NCBI GenBank assembly: GCA_037355855.1 | Contig: CM074766.1 | Coordinates: 930,001-994,000, forward strand | DNA: 64,000 bases | Reading direction: 5' to 3' | Origin: Pseudo-nitzschia pungens | Lineage: Eukaryota > Bacillariophyta > Bacillariophyceae > Bacillariales > Bacillariaceae | In this document: positions 43,743-54,216 of the stretch, in pieces | Numbering within the stretch: the stretch's first letter is position 1 | Layout: each line of letters opens with the position of its first letter | Notes under the pieces: generated by a model | What the model saw: the letters and a program-made list of their open reading frames with translations, nothing else | Told to the model about the DNA's origin: nothing | Databases searched by the model: none | Made by a program: the position numbers and the translations under genes

Positions 43743-45956
43743 TGTCAACAAAGAGGACACGATACAGTAATTCATTGGGTCTTCCCTTACTTTTTCTTCG
43801 AAAACAATTGCTAAACAATGCTCCACTACTGACTTAAGGTTTACGCATTCGAAAAACTACCGGGTTCGTTGAATCATCAAATCCGTTTCTAATTCTCAGT
43901 TTGCATGGAACATTTTTTGCCCAACCTGCAGGTAGTAGAACGAAATTCTGCGGACACGATTGGGAAGTCCAATATGTTTTTTACTATCGCTTCACGTTCG
44001 ACACAAGCATCGTTTGCAGCGAGGATTGACTTGGTGCCGAGTGTTCTGTCTCCCCCGATTTGATTCTGCGTCAAAGTCACACCTCTCCTCTGTGTCATGC
44101 GTGAGTGCAGAGACTACGTGTTCTTGTCGCAGTCCCAACCTTTTGGGTGATCGTCTTGGTTTTCGGCGCGCACAATTTCCAGGATTCGGGTCTTTTTAAG
44201 ATGCTACATCCATAGAAACTCGCTCCCGGTCCGTCGCTTTTTTGGATTGGTGGAGAACGCCAGGGCTAAACCACAGCTGCATGCTGCGTGCTCCGCTTTC
44301 GGTCGCAATCGCCATCACGACCACAGTCGGTTGGATTTCTTTCCCCAGTTGCTGGCCTATTCCGAGCTGCCCCCGACGCTCCGAGTCACAGTCCTACGGT
44401 TGTCGTGTAGCCAGCACCTCGTTGCCTGTGACTGTCTCCGCGTTGTGGATGGATGGACGGCCGCCTACCCATCCTCCCTCATCGAATCGGACGGTAGAAA
44501 CAGCGTTCGATTGGATTCAATCGGTATATTTAGATTCAATAGCTGGCGCTTACGCCATATGATCCCCCTCTTGTGCCATACCTTCTCACGACCTTCGGAT
44601 ACGGCAGCTCCATTTCGTTCCAGGTCTCCCGGTTTTTCTCGTCGTTTCGACTTGGTTGCTTTCGAGCCCAACGAAGCACGACCTAAAACCGCATCGCTAT
44701 CGGATCGGATCGGATCGGATCGGACCCATGCATCGTTTCCTGTGAGATTCGACACGATCGACTTCGCACCAGCTAGAAAGGAAGCTTCGTATTATTGTTT
44801 GTTTCTCTCCTCTTCCCGTCGTCCAAACGATTCGTTGCAACGAAAGAGTAACCTAACGCTGCATCAAGATCTTGGAGAAGTGCCGATGGGTCCTGTGATG
44901 TTGCCAGGGACTGGTACATCGGCCTCTGTTGCGCTGCCTTGACATGCTCCTCGATGGGAAGATCAATTTAGTGCTAGAAGTAGTCGGAACCGCTTCGATG
45001 CGTTGCATTGCATCATTCATAGAAGAGTGACATGTGTCACCTGTTGTCAGTCATGCATCACAACACTGATAATTATCATCTGTGATTGCGCATTCGTCGC
45101 GGATCGCATCCCAAACTTCGGGACCTCCCCGCAAAAATTCTGTGTTTGGATTCGCACTTGCACTTGTTCAGGTCTGGCTTGTTCCACGACCCATCACCGA
45201 CGTTGATCAAACTCTTGCCAGCCCCGCTTTGCTTCCGTGGTTCTGTGGCGCCATTCGTGGTTTGGTTCCGGTAGGTGGTGCAAGGGACATTGTGAGACAG
45301 GGGCAATAGTCGATCTCATGTATCATTAGGGTCTTCTTCCGCCGTCATCTTGAAACCACTCATTCCCTTCTCGAGAAGCACCACGTTGCCTGCTAGTTCG
45401 ATCAGGACGCGAGATGGAGTATGTTGAGTCAGTTCTTCGTCCGTTATATCATGAATCTTTTAATGCCGATTCGACATGCAGAATTGTTCAGAAACAAGTT
45501 CTGTGTTCCGATCATTGAATTTGATAAATTTTTTCATATTCATCAACGGACGAAGAACAAACTCAAAGGGTTAAAAAATACGTATGTATTGGTATGAACG
45601 GTTGCATTCCGTTGTAAAGACCGCAAATACAAGAAAAAATGACTTTCCTTCCCTGCTCTATTCCGGCATCTTTTGGTGCTGCAGGTATTCACTTCATATT
45701 CGCCACAGTCGCCAAAACACGGTATTGTGTCAGCTGATTGTATCACAGTTCTCGTCACTAATCACCCATCTGAACTACCGAGAAAGAACACGAACTATCA
45801 ATCTTCTTCAGGACCGATAACTGGCTCGTACGGTAACGACTCGTACGCAATCCTCTGGCAATATACCATAAAGTTATAATTTTGACATCCGAATCACCAT
45901 AACAATGAGTTTCGGCGATAGCATAAATTCTACAAACACTATCAACTACAGCAACC
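43743..45956. other. intergenic, 2.2 kb
   Basis: No gene I can support. A 231-codon plus-strand frame (44247-44942) begins with TTG and has no recognisable domain. GGATC pentamers at 44701-44724. CACCACC-type spacers are absent. Confidence 0.5.
44701..44724. repeat. pentanucleotide repeat (GGATC)n
   Basis: Nearly five exact copies of CGGAT. Confidence 0.9.
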
Positions 45957-46760
45957 ATGGATTCATCGAACAACAACAACAACAACAACAACAACAGAAA
46001 GCGTGGCACACGCCGCGTATCCTTCAACAACATGGCCGAGCTGTACCTCACGCAAACGGCTTCGTCGTCGCTGTCGGAAACCGATGCTTCCGCGTTGTGG
46101 TGGACATCAGAAGACTACAAAACCAACAAGCGCAAGAACAAGATCCTGGCACGGCGTTGCCGGGGGATCTCGGGCGCTGCTCTGAGCTGGAATTGCGAAG
46201 ACAGCGAGCACGAACACGAACTGAAACAAAAACAGGAGCAACAAGACGACGAATACTACCACCGGGGCCTCGAATCCATCATGGACGGCGGTCGCTGCCG
46301 GGCACTCGCGCAGCGGACCGTGGAAACGGTGCGGAAGGAACAGGCCCGGCACCTCCTGGACGGGGTCGATGGGGAGGCCTCGGGACGCTTCATCGCCCGT
46401 ATCTACCGGAGGCAGAGTCTCCCCAGCAAGATGCGCGCCGAGCGCCTCGGCGAGCTCGACGCGATTGCGGCCCGAACGGCCCTCGAGTCGGACTGGGAGC
46501 GGGAACCGGAGCACGAGCCAGAAGACGAACACGAACACGAACACGATTCGGAAGCACACAAGGAGACACCGGTGTGCGAGGATCGAGACGACGCGATTGC
46601 CAGTGATCACGAAAAGGAGAACAACGAGGCCGGCAACAGCAACAAGCCGAAAGCGGCAACCAAGCTGTTCCGTCGATCGCCGGAACGCGGTCAATTTCCC
46701 ACTAATTTCCGGATTTCCATCACCAATGTGATTCACCGACGCCGACACGCCTGGATATAA
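45957..46760 (+). CDS. diatom-type VSF...LWWTSEDY protein of unknown function (267 aa)
   Basis: ATG 45957, one intact frame. After a nine-Asn run and basic patch come RRVSFNNMAELYL, then SALWWTSEDYKTNKRK, then EYYHRGLESI, then TVETVRKEQARHLLDGVD, then FIARIYRRQSLPSKMRAERL. This order (VSF, LW..EDY, RGLE, V..EQ, YR..S) is that of a many-member diatom family of unknown role that I know from memory; the members are thought to be cytosolic or nuclear because they lack targeting signals. A Glu/His repeat (EDEHEHEHDSE) precedes the C-terminus. Function is not known. Confidence 0.82.
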   Translation: MDSSNNNNNNNNNRKRGTRRVSFNNMAELYLTQTASSSLSETDASALWWTSEDYKTNKRKNKILARRCRGISGAALSWNCEDSEHEHELKQKQEQQDDEYYHRGLESIMDGGRCRALAQRTVETVRKEQARHLLDGVDGEASGRFIARIYRRQSLPSKMRAERLGELDAIAARTALESDWEREPEHEPEDEHEHEHDSEAHKETPVCEDRDDAIASDHEKENNEAGNSNKPKAATKLFRRSPERGQFPTNFRISITNVIHRRRHAWI

Positions 46761-47573
46761 TAGGGCACACATCGGTCGATACGAAAAAAAAACACCGCCA
46801 GCTAGCTAAACAACCAGCTGCAAGAGAAGCAGCATGCACATACTACTGCTACTACTACTGCTTAATTTTTGAAACAACTTGTAATAAAACTGTCGCTAAT
46901 TATCACACACACTTGTACTGCATTTCCAAATTGCGAGTAGTAATTACTACGTGTACTAAGCATTACGGTCCGAAAATCAACACCATTTTTGAGGTACAAC
47001 GTCACGAGATCTTAAAATGTGTTTTCATTGACAACTCGAAGCGGAACAACCTCTCCACCCCAGGGAACGCACAAAAATATTCCCTCGGTTTCAGTGGAAT
47101 CCAAATCCATATCCTTACATGGTACATCATGCAAAGAATTCCTCATTCTTGTAATGCCGGTGCCACCCAACGGATCGTCCAACGACGGATGCGAGTCCGA
47201 ATCCTGAGACGTCAAGTCATTTGACGACCTCGCGTGGCACCTGCATGTGATATCGCAATGCGAAGTTTTCAACCAGATAGACGCGTCCAAGCTGCCTATG
47301 GGAAAGAAACAAGGAAACCTGCTATCTTTTTCAGCCGTCCAAACAAGATCAACGGAAACACATATTATCAACACAAATACGTATAGATCAATGCATCCAT
47401 TTACTAGGCCAATCGAAAGAAACTATCTTGACTCTCGAAGAATTAAAAAGTCGAACCGAGTACAAAACGCGTAACTACGAAGCACGCGCTCTCCTGTGTA
47501 ACAGAACTGCTTCTAGTAAGCGCCGTTGCTGTTGCAAGTTGGTCCATTTCTACTTTTGTCGTGGGAAGAAATC
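46761..47573. other. intergenic
   Basis: No gene seen. Contains an A-run near 46783 and TAC/CTG triplets near 46840-46860. Convergent 3' ends on both sides. Confidence 0.5.
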
Positions 47574-48616
47574 CTAATCGAATTTTGATATCCAGTTTTG
47601 CTTGAATGCGACTTCCATTGCCAGCGAAGCGGCACCAAACAAAACCGCCGATTCGAGACCACCCCACAACGCTTGTTCGATCATGTTCCAGTCGAAATAT
47701 CCCAGGGGAGGTCCGCCTTTGTTCGCAATTGTTTTGGTTCGTTAGAAAAAGGGCGAACAATCAGGCAGCGAATAGAAGAGAACAGAACAAACTCAGTGAC
47801 AACGTATCATAACCAACATTGAATTATCAGCCGCGTTCCACATAGAGCCAAACAACGATTCCGCTTCCATCATTTTTCGCATCCTATCCAATCGATCCAA
47901 CCAGAGAAACAAATACTGTATCGTATCTTACAGAGCTTTGTTCACTTACACCGCAGAGGAATGGATTGACACGTGTCCGTCACGCGAATGTTGGACAGAG
48001 TCCGGACCACCACAAAAGCCCCGACCACGCCCTGGTTCAACATCGGATTGTTGTCGTTGGCCCGGACGGCATATCGATAGACAATCGCAAAGAGGGCCGC
48101 CTCGAGCGACGACATGTCGGTAGCGAATTCCCACTGGGCGGTGCTGCCGGCGCCGCTGGCAAAGAAAACGTAGTGCAGGTAGGCGACCGGTGTCACGGCA
48201 AATCCACCCGCGAGGGCTCCCAGAACCACCGATTTTAGGGACTCGATGCGCTGCGCCATGTCGAACTTGTTGACGTCGTTGCTCCCCGTGATATCATCGT
48301 CTTTGTCGTCGTTTTCGGTGGGCGCCGCCTCGGTAGTGGCGACGTCGCTTTTGTCGAAACCGAACAGATTCAGCCGTCCACCGGTGTGCCGCTGAACCGA
48401 GGTATGTGTAGAAGTGTGAGCTTTCTCAACAGCTGCACTGGTGGACGCAGAGCGAATGCCCGATGCGAGAGTGGTTCCGTACGAAAAGGCATCGACACCG
48501 CACGAGAGCAACCCGAAGACGACGCACAGACAAGACAGAATCAGTGCGACGGATGGTTTCTGTCCGCTATGTCTTTGGTGGTGCTGCTGCTCGTGGTGGC
48601 GAGCGAAAGTGTTCAT
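47574..48616 (-). CDS. plastid-targeted membrane protein of a cyanobacterial/plant-type family, two exons (269 aa)
   Basis: Exon 1 runs 48616 to 47950. ATG 48616 starts a presequence with a hydrophobic core ([18 protein letters not shown]) and a VDAFSYGT cut site, the ASAFAP pattern for plastid import. The mature part has [20 protein letters not shown], then [20 protein letters not shown], then [16 protein letters not shown]. The intron (47949-47717, donor GTAAGT, acceptor CAAAG, 233 bp) is in phase, T+GC making Cys. Exon 2 (47716-47574) supplies [20 protein letters not shown] and [20 protein letters not shown]. The pattern (YRYAVR..NP, G.VGAF..VR, CG.PLGYFDW, ESA.LFG) is one I know from cyanobacteria and plant plastids without a known function. 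About three to four hydrophobic helices suggest a thylakoid or envelope location. Confidence 0.82.
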
Positions 48617-49517
48617 GGTGGCGTTCCCCGAATCGATCGACTTTGAATTCTGCTTCGGATAGCACTCGGGCGTAACAAGAATGATCTGTTGTGCATCGCC
48701 ATCATTCATCGTCGTCGCGATCAGCAGAAAAATTGAGAAGACAACAGAGGACGATGTAAGGCTTACTCGTACGATGTTGTTGACATTCGTGTTTCGTGAC
48801 GTAGCGCTATGGGCTATGATCTGTGATCGGGAAACGTGACTACGAATTGCGTACCAATACATTTGCATACGGTATGTACCAAAAGTATGAAGCATAAGAT
48901 TAAAATAGGCAATGACAGACAGAAAGCATCCGGGATTACCGGTACAGCAACCTTACCCGTACTAGCATAATTACGACATCCTTCTAGCACGCAGCGTGCA
49001 CCGCAAGGAAGATTCATCATGGACGAAATTTCAATGTCAAGTTCTCGTCTGCTTCATTAGTATGTGAGATTGATGGTCGCAGAAACCGTCAATGTCTTCC
49101 CAAAAAGACCCTCCCAATTAGATGTCACAAATTCGCGGGTTAAGCACTATTGCCTTTGAGATCGCCAAAATCTAAGAGCGATGATCTAACCCCCAACGCA
49201 TGCTTGTAAATGCCGTTGGAACGGATCAAACATTGCGAAAGGTATGTATTCAATGCCGTTCTGCGTTGTATTGAGTGTAAGGTGATCGAAACCTCATTTT
49301 TTCGACCCTCGCATCCAGCATTTAGGTTCTAACGGCTCATCACTATCCAGACCGTTTTGCCGATTTTAAACGCATCTTTTCCGTCAGGCACGCATCGCAG
49401 CTCTTCTCTAGGATATGATTATATTTTTGGAATCTGCAGCAAACGAAGCTCTAACGAAGGAAGGGATATTGCAAGCAAGTAACAGAAACAACAAGAACAA
49501 CGGAAGCGAAAGGAAGC
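48617..49517. other. intergenic between divergent genes
   Basis: No gene seen. Shared upstream region of the plastid protein (minus) and the PWWP-like protein (plus). AACCTTACCCGTAC near 48950. Confidence 0.5.
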
Positions 49518-51017
49518 ATGGTAAGAACGATGGAGGCGTCGGATAGAGCGGCGCGCATGCAGAAATGGGGTATCCCAGATGATGCGACGGTTACGGCCGA
49601 AGTCACGCTCCTCGAGAGACTTGTGTGGGTTCCCTACAGAGATCAATGGTGGCCGGCACTTTTGTACTCTGGATACAAGGAACTTCAGGAGAACTTGTAC
49701 GATGAACTGGACACTCCACTGAAGGCGCAATTTGCTGTTGCTATAATGCGGGAAATGAACGACCCCAACGGTATAAAGGTTGCCCGTCTGTTGGGACGAG
49801 AAATCTTGGAAATCGTTGAAGTCGATGATAAACAGTATGCCGAATTCTACTACCAGCTTCCCAAGGTCTTGCCCATGGCTTGCAAAAAGTCTCGGTACGG
49901 AAATGACATGAAGCTCTACCTGGATTTCCACCGTGCCCTCGATCAAGTAGAGGAGATCATCAGGAACATTTCGGAAAATTCCTTCCACATGAACAACACC
50001 TTGCAGGAAAAGAAATCCTGGGTTGAACGGGCCGAAGAGTCTCTTTCGGTTCCCGCTCCTGCTCCTGCACCTGTTCCTCCGGCACCGCCTTCACCAAAAC
50101 CACAACAACAAGAAGTTTCTCCAAGATATGCGTACATACCAACTCCCGAGGCCCCTTCCAGAGTCAGCAACCAGCCCAAAGTGGCACAAGCCACAGAGGC
50201 TGCAGCTATTGCTTCTGCGAAGTTTGCCGCTGTCAGGAACGCACGACTCATGCGAGACAAGGAACTTGCCGATGAAGAAGATGCGAACTTTCTGTTCAGT
50301 GCGCTGAATGGAATGATGGACAGTCTCAACAACACCTACGATTGCGTCTCGGGAGAGGCAACGCAAAAGGTGTTGGAACAACCACCCGTCATCATTCAGC
50401 AGCAACAAAGACCAAGACCCACAACCGTCCACGCACTCGCTTCTTCCCAGCAACAGCAGACCCGGGATGCCCTCCGCAAGGCTCTTGCCCAGCAACGCGC
50501 CATCCGCACGAAATCGAGTGAAGCTTCTGTTCCAAAGAACAGAAACCTTGGTGCGGACGAAACTCGCAATCCGTCCGTGGATGCCATCGGACTAAGAAGA
50601 AGCACTTCGTCCACCGAAGTACTTCCCGGGCTGGAACCGGACGACATCTTTCCCGGAATCACGGAAACCGGAGTCTGGAAGTTCTTGAATTCCCAAGACG
50701 AAAACGAGGAGGATTTCTCCGGCCCCAATCCTATTCCCACCGGCCCCTCTCGGTCCTACCACGATCAGCACAGATCGTCAAGTTACGAACAACCCGAGAT
50801 GACAGAAGTGATGCCACAAAAAATGACAGTGGCCGCTGTCCCCCCATTGCAAGGACATGCCGTTGTTTCGCACAAACATTCAATGGATTCTCGAGAAGAT
50901 TTCGGCGGCGAGTACGACGAGAGAGAAGCAATCAAGGCTGCAGCACGAGCAGCCGCAGCCGTAGAACTGGACATTAGCTTTTGGGATCATTTGACGTGCA
51001 ATACCATGGATTACTAA
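49518..51017 (+). CDS. PWWP-like protein with proline-rich and helical regions (499 aa)
   Basis: ATG 49518, one intact frame. Residues about 34-60 (LVWVPYRDQWWPALLYSGYK) have the aromatic W..WWPA core of the PWWP/Tudor group, which binds methylated histone tails and DNA. A helical block follows (VARLLGREILEIVEVDDKQY, then LYLDFHRALDQVEEIIRNIS), then a Pro-Ala repeat, Glu/Ala helices and Gln runs. Late motifs PDDIFPGITETGVWKFLNSQ and the very C-terminus DISFWDHLTCNTMDY are probably short partner-binding elements; the latter ending is familiar from diatom proteins. No enzyme motif. A chromatin reader role is an inference from the PWWP-like core. Confidence 0.78.
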   Translation: MVRTMEASDRAARMQKWGIPDDATVTAEVTLLERLVWVPYRDQWWPALLYSGYKELQENLYDELDTPLKAQFAVAIMREMNDPNGIKVARLLGREILEIVEVDDKQYAEFYYQLPKVLPMACKKSRYGNDMKLYLDFHRALDQVEEIIRNISENSFHMNNTLQEKKSWVERAEESLSVPAPAPAPVPPAPPSPKPQQQEVSPRYAYIPTPEAPSRVSNQPKVAQATEAAAIASAKFAAVRNARLMRDKELADEEDANFLFSALNGMMDSLNNTYDCVSGEATQKVLEQPPVIIQQQQRPRPTTVHALASSQQQQTRDALRKALAQQRAIRTKSSEASVPKNRNLGADETRNPSVDAIGLRRSTSSTEVLPGLEPDDIFPGITETGVWKFLNSQDENEEDFSGPNPIPTGPSRSYHDQHRSSSYEQPEMTEVMPQKMTVAAVPPLQGHAVVSHKHSMDSREDFGGEYDEREAIKAAARAAAAVELDISFWDHLTCNTMDY

Positions 51018-52293
51018 CTTAGTCTGCAACGATCTTGAATTCAATAACCAACGCAGCGGGTAATCGATGACCCCACTACAGTGCTTCCATTTCTCGTCGA
51101 GGTTTGTTTCGTTTGGAAATGAAATGGTAACCAAACCCATCCAGAGAAACCTATCTGGGTGCGGTAAGGTGCAGTACTGGAACCTGGCCTTTGACTTATG
51201 CGGCGTTGGTTTGAAGCGCCGTTGCAAGCACTTGTTGCCCACAAATTAGAATCAATAGCAAAGGAAAATTTGATTTGGAGTGGGCAGTGCCCTTACAACG
51301 GATTGCATTTTGCCCCGGGTGTTGATGTACGAAATGGAGTGCCAGAGATGATATGGTAGAAAGACGAAAAAATTACCACAACTAAATGTAGTCATGACAT
51401 GTTAAAAATGCAGTACATCAAAAGTTTAACTTCTTGCTGTAAGATTTGATCTCATCTTGATGTTGCTGTCTCGCTAAAGCGTTTCCTTCCGATCACATCA
51501 AAACTTCGAAACGAATGAAACCGAAACAGTATAAGGAGTTTGTTATCATGGAGAGAAAGAAAGGGACCTTGAAATTCATCAGTGTTTCCTGTAAGTCCCC
51601 TTGATAAATAATACAACGCATAATTCTTTACATTAATTTCAATCACCTCGCTTCAACTCCGGCGATTGAAAAAGTTCAACGAGAATTGACCACTTTACAA
51701 TGCAAAGATAGCCGGTGCTTAGCCTAACGGTTTCTCATTTTACCCCAATGTTCAATGTGGACACGGAGCTTCCTGAAGATAATACATATTACGTACTTTA
51801 AATGATTCATTCGAATGTTTTTCGTTCCCTCTCTTGCCTTTCTTTCTTCCTTACTGGATCCACTCATTTTTGGATTCGAGTGCATCGTTTACATATGAAT
51901 GGATTTCACTTGTCACATGGAAAACATTAACGACATCGACGTTACCATTCAGTTAATAGACTCACTGCACAATAGCTCACTTTCGTGTACAATATGCGGG
52001 TCGCATCATTCTTCACCACCAATCTGAACCTCCTCAAATCTGAAAGTTACAACAAATACGGGAAAATGATGTACACGCCGCAACCAAGTTCAGCGACACT
52101 TGACACAGAGAGTCAAAATGCTTCCGGATGTGAAATTTTGTTGCGGATCACACAGTATGAAAGTCATCGTAAGTAAGACTTACCTCAGGGACGGGGTTAG
52201 TTTTTGTTTCGTGTAGAAAGTCCTTTCATCCCACCTCGCATTCCCCGGTCGCTCGAGCATCACCTGATTCTTAACTTCCAAATTTAGAAGACT
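51018..52293. other. intergenic between convergent genes
   Basis: No gene seen; short frames only. Confidence 0.5.
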
Positions 52294-54216
52294 TCATTTC
52301 GATGACAATGATATACCTTCGATGATTAAATTCCTTCTAATTATCACCTCATGCGTATTGGTTCCAGTTTCTCTTTTTCTTTTCACGGATGTATTTGGCA
52401 ATTTGCTGTCGGGTGCAGAAAAATGTCGATCAGTTCCATTGCGTTGTATTCTCAGTTGCATATCGAAATGAACAAGAACAATCTGTTTACGTACCTCGTT
52501 CGAGGGTGCGTGTCCCACTGGGGCTAGCTTTCTCGTTCCAAGAAAATCCCAAGAGAAACGATCTAAAATCTCTATCGAAAGTAAAGCGTCCTTCAGTACA
52601 CTGTACCAGTTTGCCTGAATTTCACACTGACGATCGTCGTTACAATCAGGATTTTCCAAATGTCGCCGCGTTCTGTACCAAGGTTTAGTCATACCTGATA
52701 GATGAAAAAAATCTTTGTATGGTGCTAGCAAAAGGTCCTTTTTAGCACACCCATAAGGCTTGAGAGCCTTCTTCACAATTTTCGGTACGTCAACTTCAGT
52801 TTGACGAAGGAACAATGTCCCATTCGAATCAACATCCCAGTAATCTGGTTCCCAGTGCTGTACATCGTCTCTACAAATTATTGATACAGACTTCTTCACA
52901 TACTTTGTCCAGTAATACAACAAGCCCTGGTCGGCCTGGACTCCGTACCAAGTCCAATTGGATCCTACTCGTCCTCCTAAATTTTTCCAGTAGTCCGGTT
53001 TCCGTGATGACGTGTCCCCATCCCTATGCAATTCAGGAATAGAAGACCAGAAGGAGATTCAGTCATGGCTCAGTATCAAACACGTCACAATGATGAGATA
53101 GCGGTATGCTCCTCGCGGAATGCGGCTCTTAAACTCACAGATTCAGGATCCCAATGGGGATATGGGAGTTCAAGTGATCTCATTTCATGCTCCTGAATTA
53201 TTTGCTGGATCTGATGATAGTCACTAGCATTAGGTTTTAGAATGAATAAGCCTCCAGACGAAGGCTCATGTTTGTAAGCAACTATCACGTTCTCTTTCAT
53301 TCGAAATGGAGCATCCACGGTCCGATTTGTTTCACTCGATCCGATATCCGAAGACCTAGGCAATGGGTCGCTCAAATCAAAAAGGTAGTCCAAATTACAC
53401 GTTGGGAATATATCGTAATCCAAATACATCACTCGTGAGTACTCTGTTAACGTCAGAATGCGAAACTTTTCCATCATCACTATGTCAGACAAAAGAAGAG
53501 AATCGTTGAGTTTTGTGTGTTGAGAGATTTCATGTCATCGATAGAGGACGCATATAACCATACAATCAGAACAAAATGAACCGATCACCTTTCTATCACT
53601 ATCAATCCATGAAACCCTGGTGCAAACACTCACACGAATAAAAGCATTCTATCCCCTTCCCGCGGTGAAACTTCGGGATATATACCACCTTAATATTCAT
53701 CTTTTGCAATATTTCTTCTTCGAAATCCGACAATTTCTGGTGGGGACTTCTTGCTGAAAGCTGAACCATCAAAACAAAATCAGCCCTTGAACCAAGCTTT
53801 CGTAATTGATGGGCGGCAACGACAACGCTATACAAACCACCTAAATAGTCCGTACCCTTGGCACCAGAACGAGCACCACCAAGCAAAAATGCATATGCCC
53901 ATTTCCTCGTGTCGATTGACCCATTTGCATTCACAGCGATAGAATCGCGCCCTCTTGTTGACGCAATATCTTCTCCGGCCACGATTTTCGATCCCAGTGA
54001 TTGCTCTAGATCGTTTTGCAACGCCTTGATTCTAGTGAGATGAGGTTTCAACGCCGTTCTTGGTTGGAAATTCTCTAGCATGCTCACCAGAGTATGCGCC
54101 TGTCGTTCACTGTCGCGTGAGGGAACGGCGGATTTCGCCACAAGAGGGTTCCTCTTGCCATCGTTGACCTTCATCCACGTTTGTTTCTTCTTCGTATTCA
54201 TACTGCCTCCATCCAT
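52294..54216 (-). CDS. GT8-type glycosyltransferase, copy 1, three exons, one-base frameshift
   Basis: First ATG at 54216 (MDGGSMNTKKK); no signal anchor is found, unlike copy 2. Exon 1 (to 53634) carries KWAYAFLLGGARS, DYLGGLYSVVVAAHQLR and VVYIPKFHR. The intron 53633-53480 (GTGAGT, CATAG) is in phase. Exon 2 (53479 to about 53142) has MMEKFRILTLTEYSRVMYLD and YDIFPTCNLDYLFDLS, with LDYD as the DXD metal-binding motif, then EPSSGGLFILKPNASDY and LPYPHWD. After an intron (donor GTGAGT after TCT, acceptor GCATAG) exon 3 begins GWGHVI, but the homologous continuation (KPDYWKNLGG, WTWYGVQADQGLLYYWTKY) is one base out of frame, near 53005-53012. GT8 enzymes of this type (glycogenin/galactinol/xylan group) transfer sugar from UDP-sugars in the Golgi. 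Confidence 0.8.

Noticed and set aside
44247..44942. 231-codon plus-strand frame
   Set aside because: TTG start, no motif, includes a GGATC microsatellite; no evidence of selection visible.
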